NCBI RefSeq assembly: GCF_000241525.1
Contig: NZ_AHIL01000049.1
Location: 1-64,000 of the forward strand
DNA length: 64,000 nt
Direction of reading: 5' to 3'
DNA from: Comamonas testosteroni ATCC 11996
GTDB lineage: Bacteria; Pseudomonadota; Gammaproteobacteria; Burkholderiales; Burkholderiaceae_C
The notes beneath the pieces were generated by a model, which saw only the letters and a program-made list of their open reading frames with translations, was not told the DNA's origin and searched no databases. Made by a program: the position numbers and the translations under genes. This document shows positions 25,019-34,991 of the stretch, in pieces; position 1 is the stretch's first letter; each line of letters opens with the position of its first letter.

Positions 25019-25741
25019 ATGAATCTTCAGACCATCAAAGCATCCTGCTCCAACTGCAATCTGCGTGAACTGTGCATGCCCATGGGCCTGGACGATGAAC
25101 AAATGGAGCGCATTGACGAGATTGTGGCCACGCGCCGCAAAATCAAGCGCGGCGGGCTGCTGTTTCGCAATGGCGAAGAGTTCACTTCCCTGTATGCCAT
25201 TCGAACCGGCTTCTTCAAGACCAGCGTGGCCACCGAAGACGGACGCGATCAGGTCACAGGCTTTCAGATGGCGGGCGAAATCATTGGTCTGGACGGCATC
25301 GTCAACGACCACCACACTTGCGATGCCGTGGCCCTGGAAGACGCCGAGGTCTGTGTCATGCCGTTTGACAAACTGGAGCAGCTCTCGCGCGAGGTCACGG
25401 CCCTGCAGAACCACGTGCACAAGGTCATGAGCCGCGAAATCGTGCGCGAGCATGGCGTGATGCTGCTGCTGGGCAGCATGCGTGCCGAAGAACGCCTGGC
25501 GGCCTTTGTGCTGAACCTGGTCCAGCGCCTGTCGGCACGCGGCTTTTCGAAGTCGGAGTTGGTGCTGCGCATGACGCGAGAAGAAATCGGCAGCTATCTG
25601 GGCCTCAAGCTGGAAACCGTGAGTCGCACCTTCTCCAAGTTCGCCGAGGAAGGCATCATCGAAGTCAAGCAGCGCCACCTGCGCATTCTGGATACCGAGG
25701 CGCTCAAACGCATCGTCAACAGCCAGCAATGCCAGAGCTGA
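25019..25741 (+). CDS. fnr: FNR/ANR-type anaerobic transcriptional regulator
   Basis: 240 residues from the ATG at 25019. The N-terminal Cys10, Cys13 and Cys19 (ASCSNCNLRELC) plus Cys101 (DHHTCDAV) are the ligands of the oxygen-labile 4Fe-4S cluster. The cyclic-nucleotide-like beta-roll spans about 25-140, a dimer helix follows, and the C-terminal helix-turn-helix has LETVSRTF, the ExxSR that reads TTGAT. It should activate genes with FNR boxes when oxygen is low: hemN, ccoN and probably ccoI here. The longer frame starting at 24866 would put extra cysteines and 51 odd residues before the Fe-S motif and is rejected. Confidence 0.95.
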   Translation: MNLQTIKASCSNCNLRELCMPMGLDDEQMERIDEIVATRRKIKRGGLLFRNGEEFTSLYAIRTGFFKTSVATEDGRDQVTGFQMAGEIIGLDGIVNDHHTCDAVALEDAEVCVMPFDKLEQLSREVTALQNHVHKVMSREIVREHGVMLLLGSMRAEERLAAFVLNLVQRLSARGFSKSELVLRMTREEIGSYLGLKLETVSRTFSKFAEEGIIEVKQRHLRILDTEALKRIVNSQQCQS

Positions 25742-25767
25742 ACCGAGTCAGCAGACGCACTCAAGAC

Positions 25768-25795
25768 AAAGCCCGCGGACAGCGGGCTTTTTTGT
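25768..25795 (+). terminator. Rho-independent terminator after fnr
   Basis: AAAGCCCGC and GCGGGCTTT pair around a 5-nt loop, followed by TTT; the A-tract on the other side may let it serve the convergent minus-strand gene too. Confidence 0.88.
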
Positions 25796-25804
25796 CTGGG
25801 CGAA

Positions 25805-26068
25805 TTACTCGGGCAGAGGCTCGGAAACAATGCCTCCATTGAGATCGCTGACGGAGCGCCCCAGCATCACCGTCATCGCACCTCCGATCAGGGTCACGAC
25901 CCAGAAGGCAAAAAAAGCGACCGTATAGATGGCCTGGCGCGACCAGTCCAGAGGGGAGCCCAGCCAGTGCACATCCAGCGGGTCCACAAAGGCAAAAACC
26001 ACCATCTCCATGATTGCCGCCGCCAGAAAGGCCGGCCAGACAATCCACATCCAGCGTCGAGCATCCAT
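25805..26068 (-). CDS. Small two-helix membrane protein in the cco cluster (87 aa)
   Basis: Starts MDARRWMWIVWPAFLAAAIM with an AAGGAGA ribosome-binding site 7 nt upstream. Two membrane helices: WIVWPAFLAAAIMEMVVFAF and AIYTVAFFAFWVVTLIGG. No name known to me. Similar short membrane proteins lie near fixGH/cco genes in related bacteria and may help oxidase assembly; this is inference from position. It is convergent with fnr and separated from fixH-like ccoH by about 260 bp, so it probably has its own promoter. Confidence 0.8.
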   Translation of the reverse strand: MDARRWMWIVWPAFLAAAIMEMVVFAFVDPLDVHWLGSPLDWSRQAIYTVAFFAFWVVTLIGGAMTVMLGRSVSDLNGGIVSEPLPE

Positions 26069-26239
26069 CCTGATTCTCCTTGGGCTGTGGGCTTGGTCAT
26101 ATTTTGCACAACAGTGGTGACCATTCATGCAGGACTGCGGGCATGCACCGTGGCGGGAAACCCTGAATCACTCTCTTTTCAGTAGCACCCTGCGCCATCC
26201 GAATAACAAAAAACCATTTATTGCTGCATCAACGTTAGA

Positions 26240-26262
26240 CAGAGCATGCGCAGCATGCTCTG
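26240..26262. promoter_or_regulatory. Perfect 23-bp palindrome
   Basis: CAGAGCATGC and GCATGCTCTG flank GCA: 10-bp perfect arms. It lies 172 bp before the small membrane protein gene and beyond the terminator of the ccoGH operon. It could be a regulator operator; it lacks a strong T-run, so it is a poor terminator. Confidence 0.45.
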
Positions 26263-26279
26263 ATTTTGATATCGGGAAC

Positions 26280-26304
26280 AAAAAAGGCCGCAAAAGCGAC
26301 CTTG
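26280..26304 (-). terminator. Terminator of the ccoG-ccoH operon
   Basis: On the minus strand AAGGTCGC-TTTT-GCGGCCTT forms a stem with one mismatch and is followed by TTTTGTT. It starts 22 bp after the ccoH stop codon. Confidence 0.75.
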
Positions 26305-26325
26305 GCGGAGCAAGCGCCGGAGCGC

Positions 26326-26631
26326 TCAGCGATCCAGCGGATGATCCTTGGCTGGAGTGGCCGCATGATTGCGGCCGGTGACTGCAGGGGCCATGCTTTT
26401 TTCACTTTCGCTCAGGCGCTGGTTGATTTCCATGCCATGGCGGTAGTAGTCAGGGTCAATCACGGGATCGGGCCTGCTCAGTGCGATGTATGCGGTGACA
26501 AAGCCGGCAATCACCACGATCACAGGGCCGGCGATGATGAGCCAGACATGGGCAAACTTCCACCACGGCTTGCCGTCCTCGGGGTGGATGATCTTGGCCG
26601 TTTGCGAGACCTTGGCTTGTGCTGCCGACAT
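26326..26631 (-). CDS. ccoH: FixH/CcoH-family cbb3 oxidase assembly protein
   Basis: 101 residues from the ATG at 26631 (AAGAGG ribosome-binding site). One membrane helix (VWLIIAGPVIVVIAGFVTAY) is followed by the family signature PDPVIDPDYYRHGMEINQRL. CcoH/FixH binds CcoI and the oxidase complex and is needed for stable assembly in the inner membrane. It follows ccoG by 126 bp on the same strand. The Asp/Pro-rich tail is short, so the periplasmic domain is reduced compared with many FixH proteins. Confidence 0.9.
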   Translation of the reverse strand: MSAAQAKVSQTAKIIHPEDGKPWWKFAHVWLIIAGPVIVVIAGFVTAYIALSRPDPVIDPDYYRHGMEINQRLSESEKSMAPAVTGRNHAATPAKDHPLDR

Positions 26632-26757
26632 GATGAAACCTCTTTCCAAAATTCTGGCCACCCAGGCACATATGGCAAGGTGGCATAGATTGCTGCCGAT
26701 TGGCAGTGTCCTTGTCCGGCCTCCGTGATGGCTCACGAAGACCGGCAAGACCTGGCA

Positions 26758-28200
26758 TCAACGCGGCACCAGGAACACCGTCTTCTCGGAAATACGCCCT
26801 GCTCCGGCAGTCACTGCATCCACATTGAAGTGTACGGGGTGCGAGCCGGGAGCTGCGGAGCCATACGGAATCTGCAGCCGCACCGCAATGCCGCGCGTCT
26901 CGGCAGGGCCAACGGTCACTTCCTGCTCGGATGCGACTTCCAGATTCTCCAGGCCCACGGCGCTGATACGGTAGTGCTGCTCGGACTCGGTGGCGTTCAT
27001 GATCTGCAGACGGTAGACGTTCTCCAGCTTGCCTCCCGCCACGATGCGCGAAAGCGCAGCACGGTCGCGAATCACGTCGACCTTGAGCGGCTCGCGCAGC
27101 ACCAGACTGGCGATCATGGCGGCGCTCAGGGCCACCAGCACGGCCGAGTAGATCAACACACGGGGGCGGAAAATGCGGCGGATCACCTGCACCTGCTTCC
27201 AGGCCTTGGCCACGGCATTCTGAGTGGTCAGCCGGATCAGGCCGCGCGGATACTCCATCTTGTCCATCACGGAGTTGCAGGCATCGATGCACAGACCGCA
27301 GCCAATGCACTCGTACTGCAGCCCTTTGCGGATATCGATGCCCACGGGGCAGACCTGAACGCAAAGCTTGCAATCTATGCAGTCCCCCAGACCCTGAGCC
27401 TTGTAGTCAACGTCCTTCTTGCGCGGACCACGAGCCTCGCCACGTTCGGCGTCGTAGCTGACGATCATGGTGTCCTTGTCGAACATGGCACTCTGAAAGC
27501 GTGCATAGGGACACATGTACTTGCAGACCTGCTCGCGCATATAGCCAGCATTGCCGTAGGTGGCGAAGCCGTAGAACGCCACCCAGAAAATCTGCCAGTT
27601 GCCCTGGAAGGCCATCAACTCCACACCCAATTCACGGATGGGCACGAAGTAGCCGACAAAGGTGAAGCCTGTCCAGAGAGACAGAACGATCCAGAGAAAC
27701 TGCTTGAGCGACTTTTTCCAGATCTTCTCCAAAGTCCAGCCGTTCTTGTCGATACGCATGCGGGCACTGCGATCGCCTTCGACCTTGCTTTCGATCCACA
27801 TGAAGATCTCGGTGTAGACCGTCTGCGGACAGGAGAAGCCACACCACAGACGCCCGGCCACGGCGGTAAACAGGAACAGCCCCAGCGCGCTGATGATCAG
27901 CAGCCCCGTCAGATAGATGAAGTCCTGCGGATACAGCACCAGTCCGAACAGATAGAAGCGCCGGGCTCCCAGATCGAACAACACCATCTGGCGCTCGCCC
28001 CACTGCAGCCAGGGCAGGCCGTAGAAGACGATCTGGGTCAGAAACACCATGGCCCAGCGCCACCGTGAGAACACGCCGCTAATAGAGCGTGAGTACACTT
28101 TTTGCTCGGAAGCGAACATCGGCACCAACTCAGGCCCGCCCTCGTGAGGCTCAGGCGTGATCGGTATGACTTTTCGGGGCTTTCCCTGATCGCACGGCAT
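26758..28200 (-). CDS. ccoG: Cytochrome c oxidase accessory protein CcoG (RdxA/FixG)
   Basis: 480 residues. Membrane ferredoxin-like protein with several helices; WCGFSCPQTVYTEIF near 119-133 is the Cys motif linked to copper reduction. Two 4Fe-4S motifs follow, CIDCKLCVQVCP at 274-285 and CIGCGLCIDACN at 298-309. The C-terminal domain (from about 360) is periplasmic and Ig-like. CcoG reduces Cu2+ for delivery to the CcoN copper site. An AAGGAACTGCG ribosome-binding site marks the ATG at 28200. A terminator separates it from ccoP, so it needs its own promoter or read-through. Confidence 0.96.
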   Translation of the reverse strand: MPCDQGKPRKVIPITPEPHEGGPELVPMFASEQKVYSRSISGVFSRWRWAMVFLTQIVFYGLPWLQWGERQMVLFDLGARRFYLFGLVLYPQDFIYLTGLLIISALGLFLFTAVAGRLWCGFSCPQTVYTEIFMWIESKVEGDRSARMRIDKNGWTLEKIWKKSLKQFLWIVLSLWTGFTFVGYFVPIRELGVELMAFQGNWQIFWVAFYGFATYGNAGYMREQVCKYMCPYARFQSAMFDKDTMIVSYDAERGEARGPRKKDVDYKAQGLGDCIDCKLCVQVCPVGIDIRKGLQYECIGCGLCIDACNSVMDKMEYPRGLIRLTTQNAVAKAWKQVQVIRRIFRPRVLIYSAVLVALSAAMIASLVLREPLKVDVIRDRAALSRIVAGGKLENVYRLQIMNATESEQHYRISAVGLENLEVASEQEVTVGPAETRGIAVRLQIPYGSAAPGSHPVHFNVDAVTAGAGRISEKTVFLVPR

Positions 28201-28245
28201 CGCAGTTCCTTAATATTTTTGTAATTACTGAAAATTGAAACGCGA

Positions 28246-28273
28246 AAAAGGCGGTGCCAGAGCACCGCCTTTT
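28246..28273 (-). terminator. Terminator of ccoNOQP
   Basis: AAAAGGCGGTG and CACCGCCTTTT pair perfectly (11 bp) around CCAGAG; on the minus strand the run TTTTT follows. It begins 9 bp after the ccoP stop. Confidence 0.9.
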
Positions 28274-28282
28274 AAGAACGCA

Positions 28283-29194
28283 TTACTTCTGGTTTTGCGT
28301 ATTCGAAAGACTCCAGACATAGGAAGCCAACACGGCAATTTGAGCCTCCGTCAACTTCTCTTTCTGGGCAGGCATCTCATTGTGCTTGCCGTTGTTGACA
28401 ATGTTGACGATTGCCGCCTCACCCCAGCCATGCAGCCAGATGTCATCGGTCAGGTTAGGCGCTCCCAGTGCAGGGTTGCCCTTGCCGTCCATGCCGTGAC
28501 AAGCCGCACAGGCCACGAACTTGGACTTGCCTTGCGAAGCCTTGACGGCATCGTGAGGGCTGCCCGAAAGGCTCAGCACATAGTGCGCCACATTGCGCAC
28601 ATCTTCCGCCGAGCCCACGGCTGCCGCCATGGGCGGCATCATGCCGATACGGCCGTTGGTGATGGTCTCCCTGATCTTTTCGGGAGATCCACCATGCAAC
28701 CAGTCACCGTCCGCCAGATTCGGGAAGGACTTGCTGCCGCGAGCGTCAGAGCCGTGGCATTGGGCACAGTTGTTCATGAACAGACGCTCGCCAATAGCCA
28801 TGGCCTGAGGGTCCTTGGCCATTTCTTCGGTAGGCATGCTGGTGAACTTGGCATACAGGGGCTCCAGGTCCGCCTTGGCCTTGGCCATTTCCTTGTCGTA
28901 GGCGCCGGTCTGGCTCCAGTCCAGCTTGCCGCTGAAGCCACCCAGACCTGGGTAGACCACAAGATAGCCCAGGCTGAAAACCACGGTGATCACGAACAGA
29001 CCCATCCACCACTTGGGCATGGGGTTGTTGAGTTCACGCAGGTCTTCGTCCCAGACGTGGCCCGTGGTGTTGTCGCCCGAGGGAACGACCTTCTTGCTGG
29101 CCACCAGAATCAGCAGCAGCAAGCAGCCAAAGATGCCGATCAGCGTAATCGCCGCGACATACACCGACCAGAAATTGTTAATGAAATCGCTCAT
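28283..29194 (-). CDS. ccoP: cbb3-type cytochrome c oxidase subunit III (dihaem)
   Basis: 303 residues. Two N-terminal membrane helices (VYVAAITLIGIFGCLLLLIL, and a second at about 62-82, WMGLFVITVVFSLGYLVVY) are followed by two c-type haem domains: CAQCH at 143-147 and CAACH at 229-233, with axial Met residues in MPPM and NEMPAQ. It passes electrons from soluble cytochromes to CcoO/CcoN. It is the last gene of ccoNOQP, 27 bp after ccoQ, and a strong terminator follows. Confidence 0.97.
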   Translation of the reverse strand: MSDFINNFWSVYVAAITLIGIFGCLLLLILVASKKVVPSGDNTTGHVWDEDLRELNNPMPKWWMGLFVITVVFSLGYLVVYPGLGGFSGKLDWSQTGAYDKEMAKAKADLEPLYAKFTSMPTEEMAKDPQAMAIGERLFMNNCAQCHGSDARGSKSFPNLADGDWLHGGSPEKIRETITNGRIGMMPPMAAAVGSAEDVRNVAHYVLSLSGSPHDAVKASQGKSKFVACAACHGMDGKGNPALGAPNLTDDIWLHGWGEAAIVNIVNNGKHNEMPAQKEKLTEAQIAVLASYVWSLSNTQNQK

Positions 29195-29221
29195 GGGATG
29201 TTCTCGTTGTGGTGATCAGAC

Positions 29222-29359
29222 TCAGTCTTCCAGGAATGGAACCTGAGCTGCCTCGTCAAAACGGGCCTGGTTGCGGCGGGCATACGCCCACCACCAGATG
29301 CCCACGAAACACGCCAGCGATGCCAGCGTGGCCACGATACGCATGGTGGTGATATCCAT
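29222..29359 (-). CDS. ccoQ: cbb3 oxidase small subunit CcoQ (45 aa)
   Basis: MDITTMRIVATLASLACFVG begins a single membrane helix that continues IWWWAYARRN; the tail is FDEAAQVPFLED. This is the normal size and pattern for CcoQ, which stabilises the complex with CcoP. It lies between ccoO (17 bp after its stop) and ccoP. A GAGAAAGGGCTGG-type ribosome-binding region precedes the ATG. Confidence 0.92.
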   Translation of the reverse strand: MDITTMRIVATLASLACFVGIWWWAYARRNQARFDEAAQVPFLED

Positions 29360-29376
29360 TTCCAGCCCTTTCTCTC

Positions 29377-30009
29377 TTACTTGACAGCGCGACCAAGGAC
29401 CTGCAGATAGGCAATCACTGCCTCCATCTCTGTCTTGTCCTTGACCTCGGCCTGAGCACCGGCGATTTCCGCATCGGTGTACGGGACACCCACCTTGCGC
29501 AGCGCGCTCATGCGCGTTGCCACGGCCGTGTCTTCCACCTTGTTGGCTTCCAGCCAGGGGTAGGCAGGCATGTTGGACTCGGGCACCACGTCACGCGGGT
29601 TGTTCAGGTGGATGCGATGCCATTCGTCGCTGTACTTGCCGCCCACGCGATGCAGGTCGGGGCCGGTACGCTTGGAACCCCACTGGAAGGGGTGGTCGTA
29701 CACGAACTCGCCAGCCACCGAGTAGTGGCCGTAGCGCATGGTCTCGGCGCGGAAGGGACGGATCATCTGCGAGTGGCAGTTGTAGCAACCCTCGCGCAGA
29801 TAGACGTCGCGCCCCATCAGCTGCAACGGCGTGTAGGGCTTGAGACCCGCCACGGCTTCGGTCGTGGACTTCTGGAAGAACAGCGGCACGATTTCCACCA
29901 GGCCACCAATGGTCAGCACGAACAGCGTCAGCGCGATCAGCAAAAAGTTGCTGGTCTCGATCTTCTCGTGCGAAAAGCTCTTGGGAGCTGCGTTATTTTG
30001 ATCAGACAT
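29377..30009 (-). CDS. ccoO: cbb3-type cytochrome c oxidase subunit II (monohaem)
   Basis: 210 residues. One N-terminal membrane anchor ([20 protein letters not shown]), then the haem c motif CYNCH at 75-79 ([15 protein letters not shown]) and an axial Met in NMPAYPWL. It carries electrons to CcoN. It follows ccoN by 19 bp. Confidence 0.97.
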   Translation of the reverse strand: MSDQNNAAPKSFSHEKIETSNFLLIALTLFVLTIGGLVEIVPLFFQKSTTEAVAGLKPYTPLQLMGRDVYLREGCYNCHSQMIRPFRAETMRYGHYSVAGEFVYDHPFQWGSKRTGPDLHRVGGKYSDEWHRIHLNNPRDVVPESNMPAYPWLEANKVEDTAVATRMSALRKVGVPYTDAEIAGAQAEVKDKTEMEAVIAYLQVLGRAVK

Positions 30010-30028
30010 TGCTTTTGCTCCTCAATGC

Positions 30029-31465
<1,437 letters not shown>

Positions 31466-31518
31466 CGGGCACCTCTTAGATATCTTGCAAAGTGTTCATT
31501 GGTTTCTGGTCGGGCTCG

Positions 31519-31532
31519 TTGAGCCACATCAA
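31519..31532. promoter_or_regulatory. FNR-type box upstream of ccoN
   Basis: On the minus strand TTGAT-GTGG-CTCAA: one mismatch from TTGAT-N4-ATCAA. It overlaps the stop codon of ccoS. Confidence 0.75.
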
Positions 31533-31666
31533 TCGTCGCGAAGAATGCGCTCGCCTTCTTGTTCCACGCTCTCGAACTGGCCCCGGTACACGGCCCACCA
31601 CAGGGCAGCCACAATGGCCATGACCAGAACAACCGACAGCGGAATCAATACATACAAAATATCCAT
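31529..31666 (-). CDS. ccoS: cbb3 oxidase assembly protein CcoS (45 aa)
   Basis: MDILYVLIPLSVVLVMAIVA is the single membrane helix, followed by ALWWAVYRGQFESVEQEGER. Typical CcoS length and FES/E-rich tail. It is needed for haem and copper insertion into CcoN. The ATG shares one base with the ccoI stop (TGATG), showing coupling. The end of the gene doubles as the FNR-type site of ccoN. Confidence 0.93.
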   Translation of the reverse strand: MDILYVLIPLSVVLVMAIVAALWWAVYRGQFESVEQEGERILRDD

Positions 31667-34125
31667 CAATGGCCTCCTTGAGTCAGTGGCATGACGGTGC
31701 CCCGCGGCGCAAGGTGCGCGGGGGCGGACGCGTTGCTATCTACAGCCTGCAGCGGCAACGCACGTGCAAGACGGGCTGCGTTGGCGACGACCAGCAAGGA
31801 GCTCAGCGCCATGCCGAGCCCTGCCAGCCAGGCAGGCATCCAGCCCACAAGGGCCAGAGGAATAGAGATCGCGTTATAGGCTGCTGCCCAGCCCAGGTTC
31901 TGGCGCACCACGGACAGGGTCCGTCGGGCCAGCAACAGGCTTTGCAACACTAACTCCAGGCTGTCTCCCAGTACCACGAAGTCTGCTCGCGATTGTGCCA
32001 GCGGCACTGCTCTACCAAAAGCAAAAGAGACATGCGCTCCGGCTAAAACTGGGCCGTCATTCAGGCCGTCGCCCACCATGGCAACCTTATGCCCTGCAGC
32101 CTGTGCCGCCTGCATGGCTGCCAGCTTGTCCTGCGGTTGGCAATCGCCCTGCGCCTGCTCTATGCCCAGCTTGGCGGCCACGGTTTGCACCGCTGCAGAA
32201 CGGTCTCCCGAGAGCAGTTGCACCGCCACACCTTCCTGCCTGAGGTCGGCAATGACCTGGGCCGCTTCGGGGCGCACGTCCTCGCTCAGATGGAACTGCG
32301 CCAGGGGCAGCCAGCCACTTTTCGATTCCTCGGCCAGCATCACGCTCTGACCCGGCTCATGCGGTGCCAACTCGGGCACGCCGCAATGCGCGGCCGAGCC
32401 CAGGCGAAGGTGGCGGCGCAAAGCGGTATTGCTGCGCGCCTGCACCCAGACATCAAGGCCGCTGCCAGCAACTTCCTGTACGGAGTCCAGCAGCCATGCG
32501 CTGGCAGGCAGTTCGGCCACCTCGGCTGCCTGCGCCAGGGCCCTGGAAGCGGGATGCATGGACTGACGCGCCAGCAAGGCGGACAGCGCCAGCAGCTCAT
32601 CCGTGTCCTGACCTTCAGCAGGTGTCAGCGCGCGCAGCACCAGGCCGTCGCGCGTCAGCGTTCCGGTCTTGTCGAACACCAGCGTATCCACAGCGGCCAG
32701 CGCCTCCAGCCCCTGCAGATTGCGCACCAGCACGCCGCTGCGCGCCAGGGTGCCAGCCGCCGTCAGCATGGCCACGGGCGTGGCCAGCGAAAGCGCACAG
32801 GGGCAGGTGACGATGAGCACCGCCACGGCCACCATCATGGCCTTGCCCGGGTCGGTGGGCCACCACCAGATGGCGGCAGCCAGCGCCGCCAGCAGCACCA
32901 CGACAAGGAAAGGCCGGGCCACCTTGTCGGCCAGCTGGGCCAGAGTGGGCTTTTGCAGCGAAGCGCTTTCCATCAGATTCACGATCTGCGCAAAGCGGGT
33001 GCCCTCACCCACGCTGTCCACCCTCATATCGACAACACTGTCCAGGTTGTAGCTGCCAGCGGTGACGGCATCGCCTTGTGCGCGCAAAACAGGCGTGGAT
33101 TCGCCAGTCAAAAGCGCCTCATCGGCATGGGTGGTACCGCGCAGAATCCGGCCGTCTGCGGGGAAAGCTTCGCCCGTGAGCACACGCACCACATCACCCA
33201 CACGCAGGCGGCGCGTGGCCACACGCTCGAACTCGCCCGAGTCGGGCTGCTGACGCAGCACCGAATCCGGCAGCCGGTTCATCACGGCCTCCAATGCACC
33301 GGCCGTGCGGTCGCGCAGGCGCAGCTCCAGCCAGCGACCCGTGAGCAGGAAAAAGACAAACATGGTCAGCGAGTCGAAGAAGACTTCGTGACCGAAGGGA
33401 CCGGAGGGATCGAAAGTGCCCAGCGTGCTGATGACAAAGGTGATCAGCATGCCAATGGCCACGGGCAGGTCCATGCTCACGCGGCGCTGGCTGATGTCCT
33501 TGAGCGCGCTCTTGAAGAAGGGGCCGCAGCAAAACAGCACCACAGGCAGAGAAATCACCCAGGAGGCCCAGCGCAGCAAGGTCTCCATCTCCAGCGACAG
33601 GTCGCCGGGCCGCGCCGTGTAGGCCGGCCATGCATACATCATCACCTGCATCATGCACAGGCCGGCCACCAGCCAGCGCCACAGGGCACGGCGCGTCTCG
33701 GCCTGGCGCAGCTCGCGCGCGAACGCATCGCGCGCGGGCAAGGCCCGATAGCCGGCACGCGATACGGCCTCCATCCATTGCGATGGAAGCACCTGGGCAG
33801 GACGCCACTCGACACGGGCTCGGCGCGTTGCGGCACTGACTTCGGCTGCCTGCACTCCGGGGACGGCCCGAAGCGCCTCCTCGATGGTCAGCGCGCACGC
33901 AGCACAGTGCATGCCCTCCAAAACCACGAAGGAATCCCACACCGGGGACTCGGTTGCGTTCTCGGAGATTGGGGCCTTGGGGCTCTGGCCGGCGGGGCGA
34001 CCAAACGAGCTCCATTCTTGCGGATCGTCCAGCAGATGACTGTGCATCTGGGACAAGTTCAGGGAACCGGTGTCAGCAACAGCATGCTCTGCCGCGGAAG
34101 GCTGGACAGTAGTGTGTTGGGACAT
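31666..34125 (-). CDS. ccoI: Copper-translocating P-type ATPase for cbb3 assembly
   Basis: 819 residues. An N-terminal metal-binding domain has MHCAAC (Cys74, Cys77), there are about eight membrane helices, and CPC lies at 441-443 in the channel. The phosphorylation site is DKTGT at 485-489, with TGES and GDGLNDGPVLAGAHV also present. The extended N-terminus before the metal site (about 60 residues) is common in CcoI/FixI. It exports Cu(I) for the oxidase. It starts the ccoIS unit; an FNR-type site lies 35 bp upstream. Confidence 0.96.
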   Translation of the reverse strand: MSQHTTVQPSAAEHAVADTGSLNLSQMHSHLLDDPQEWSSFGRPAGQSPKAPISENATESPVWDSFVVLEGMHCAACALTIEEALRAVPGVQAAEVSAATRRARVEWRPAQVLPSQWMEAVSRAGYRALPARDAFARELRQAETRRALWRWLVAGLCMMQVMMYAWPAYTARPGDLSLEMETLLRWASWVISLPVVLFCCGPFFKSALKDISQRRVSMDLPVAIGMLITFVISTLGTFDPSGPFGHEVFFDSLTMFVFFLLTGRWLELRLRDRTAGALEAVMNRLPDSVLRQQPDSGEFERVATRRLRVGDVVRVLTGEAFPADGRILRGTTHADEALLTGESTPVLRAQGDAVTAGSYNLDSVVDMRVDSVGEGTRFAQIVNLMESASLQKPTLAQLADKVARPFLVVVLLAALAAAIWWWPTDPGKAMMVAVAVLIVTCPCALSLATPVAMLTAAGTLARSGVLVRNLQGLEALAAVDTLVFDKTGTLTRDGLVLRALTPAEGQDTDELLALSALLARQSMHPASRALAQAAEVAELPASAWLLDSVQEVAGSGLDVWVQARSNTALRRHLRLGSAAHCGVPELAPHEPGQSVMLAEESKSGWLPLAQFHLSEDVRPEAAQVIADLRQEGVAVQLLSGDRSAAVQTVAAKLGIEQAQGDCQPQDKLAAMQAAQAAGHKVAMVGDGLNDGPVLAGAHVSFAFGRAVPLAQSRADFVVLGDSLELVLQSLLLARRTLSVVRQNLGWAAAYNAISIPLALVGWMPAWLAGLGMALSSLLVVANAARLARALPLQAVDSNASAPAHLAPRGTVMPLTQGGH

Positions 34126-34159
34126 GTTTCAAGCGTAACTACGCCAGATGATACCCACC

Positions 34160-34173
34160 TTGACATTAATCAA
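34160..34173. promoter_or_regulatory. FNR-type box between ccoI and the usp gene
   Basis: TTGAC-ATTA-ATCAA, one mismatch to the consensus. It lies 35 bp before ccoI and 63 bp before the usp gene, so it could serve either or both. Confidence 0.7.
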
Positions 34174-34235
34174 CCGTTAACTGCCCAATCGACATATGCT
34201 TGTATTTACAACACCTGCAACCTAAGGAGAAAGCT

Positions 34236-34679
34236 ATGTACAACCGCATTTTGATTGCTACCGACGGCACCGAACTCTCGGACAAGGCTGTGCATGCAGG
34301 CCTGGATCTGGCCGCTTTGTGCGGCGCCAGCGTGATTGCGCTCAAGGTTGTCTCGCACTATCCGCGCAGCTATCTGGAAGGCAGCGACTTGCTGGACATC
34401 AAGGAAGCCAAGCGCGTTGAGGAGCAATGGACCAATCAGGCCCAGACCCTGCTGAACGGCGTCAAAGCCTTTGGCCATGAGCGCAAGGTCAATGTCACGA
34501 CCGAAATCGCCCACTCCGACCTGGTGGCCGAGTCGATTGTGGAAATGGCCAAAAAGCATGACTGTGACCTGATCGTCATGGCTTCGCACGGTCGCAAGGG
34601 CCTGCAGCGCCTGCTGCTGGGCAGCGAAACCCAGCATGTGCTGACGCACTCACCCGTGCCGGTGCTGGTGCTGCGCTGA
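34236..34679 (+). CDS. Universal stress protein (UspA family)
   Basis: 147 residues, one Usp domain. MYNRILIATDGTELSDKAVH begins the fold, and the ATP-binding pattern GRKGLQRLLLGSETQHVL ends it (G-x2-G-x9-G-S). Cytoplasmic, probably nucleotide-binding, induced by stress or low oxygen. The ATG at 34236 has AAGGAGAAAGCT directly upstream; an in-frame ATG at 34200 lacks one. Its promoter region holds an FNR-type site, fitting FNR-controlled Usp proteins in other bacteria. Confidence 0.93.
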   Translation: MYNRILIATDGTELSDKAVHAGLDLAALCGASVIALKVVSHYPRSYLEGSDLLDIKEAKRVEEQWTNQAQTLLNGVKAFGHERKVNVTTEIAHSDLVAESIVEMAKKHDCDLIVMASHGRKGLQRLLLGSETQHVLTHSPVPVLVLR

Positions 34680-34991
34680 CTGGCTCCCCTTGAGCCGCTT
34701 CGCGGCTTCCAATGACGGGACGGACCTCGCCGGGCGCCCCTGGCCGATCTTGCCCCTGATATCCAGTGACACAGGCTGCTCAGGGGTCGCCGTTTGCCAC
34801 TCACAAATTAAAAGCAGCTTGCGTACAAGCTGCTTTATTTATGGGTCGATTCGATGCTGAATCTGCCTTGCAAGCTGCGTGAACAGCTCACTTTTCAGGA
34901 GTCAAGTCAAAAGACAAGCGCCTGAAACGCAGCCAATAGTGCAGCCAAAAACCAACGCTTGGCGTCCAGCTGGAGACACTCGGCAGCAGGT
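34680..34991. other. Intergenic between usp and matB
   Basis: Contains a short GC-rich hairpin (GAGCCGC-TTC-GCGGCTT at about 34691-34708), of the kind seen scattered in Comamonadaceae intergenic DNA, and a strong terminator at 34811-34839. No gene seen. Confidence 0.5.
34811..34839 (+). terminator. Rho-independent terminator after usp
   Basis: AAGCAGCTTG-CGTA-CAAGCTGCTT, a 10-bp perfect stem, followed by TATTTAT; preceded by an A-run, so it may be bidirectional and also end matB transcripts. Confidence 0.8.
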
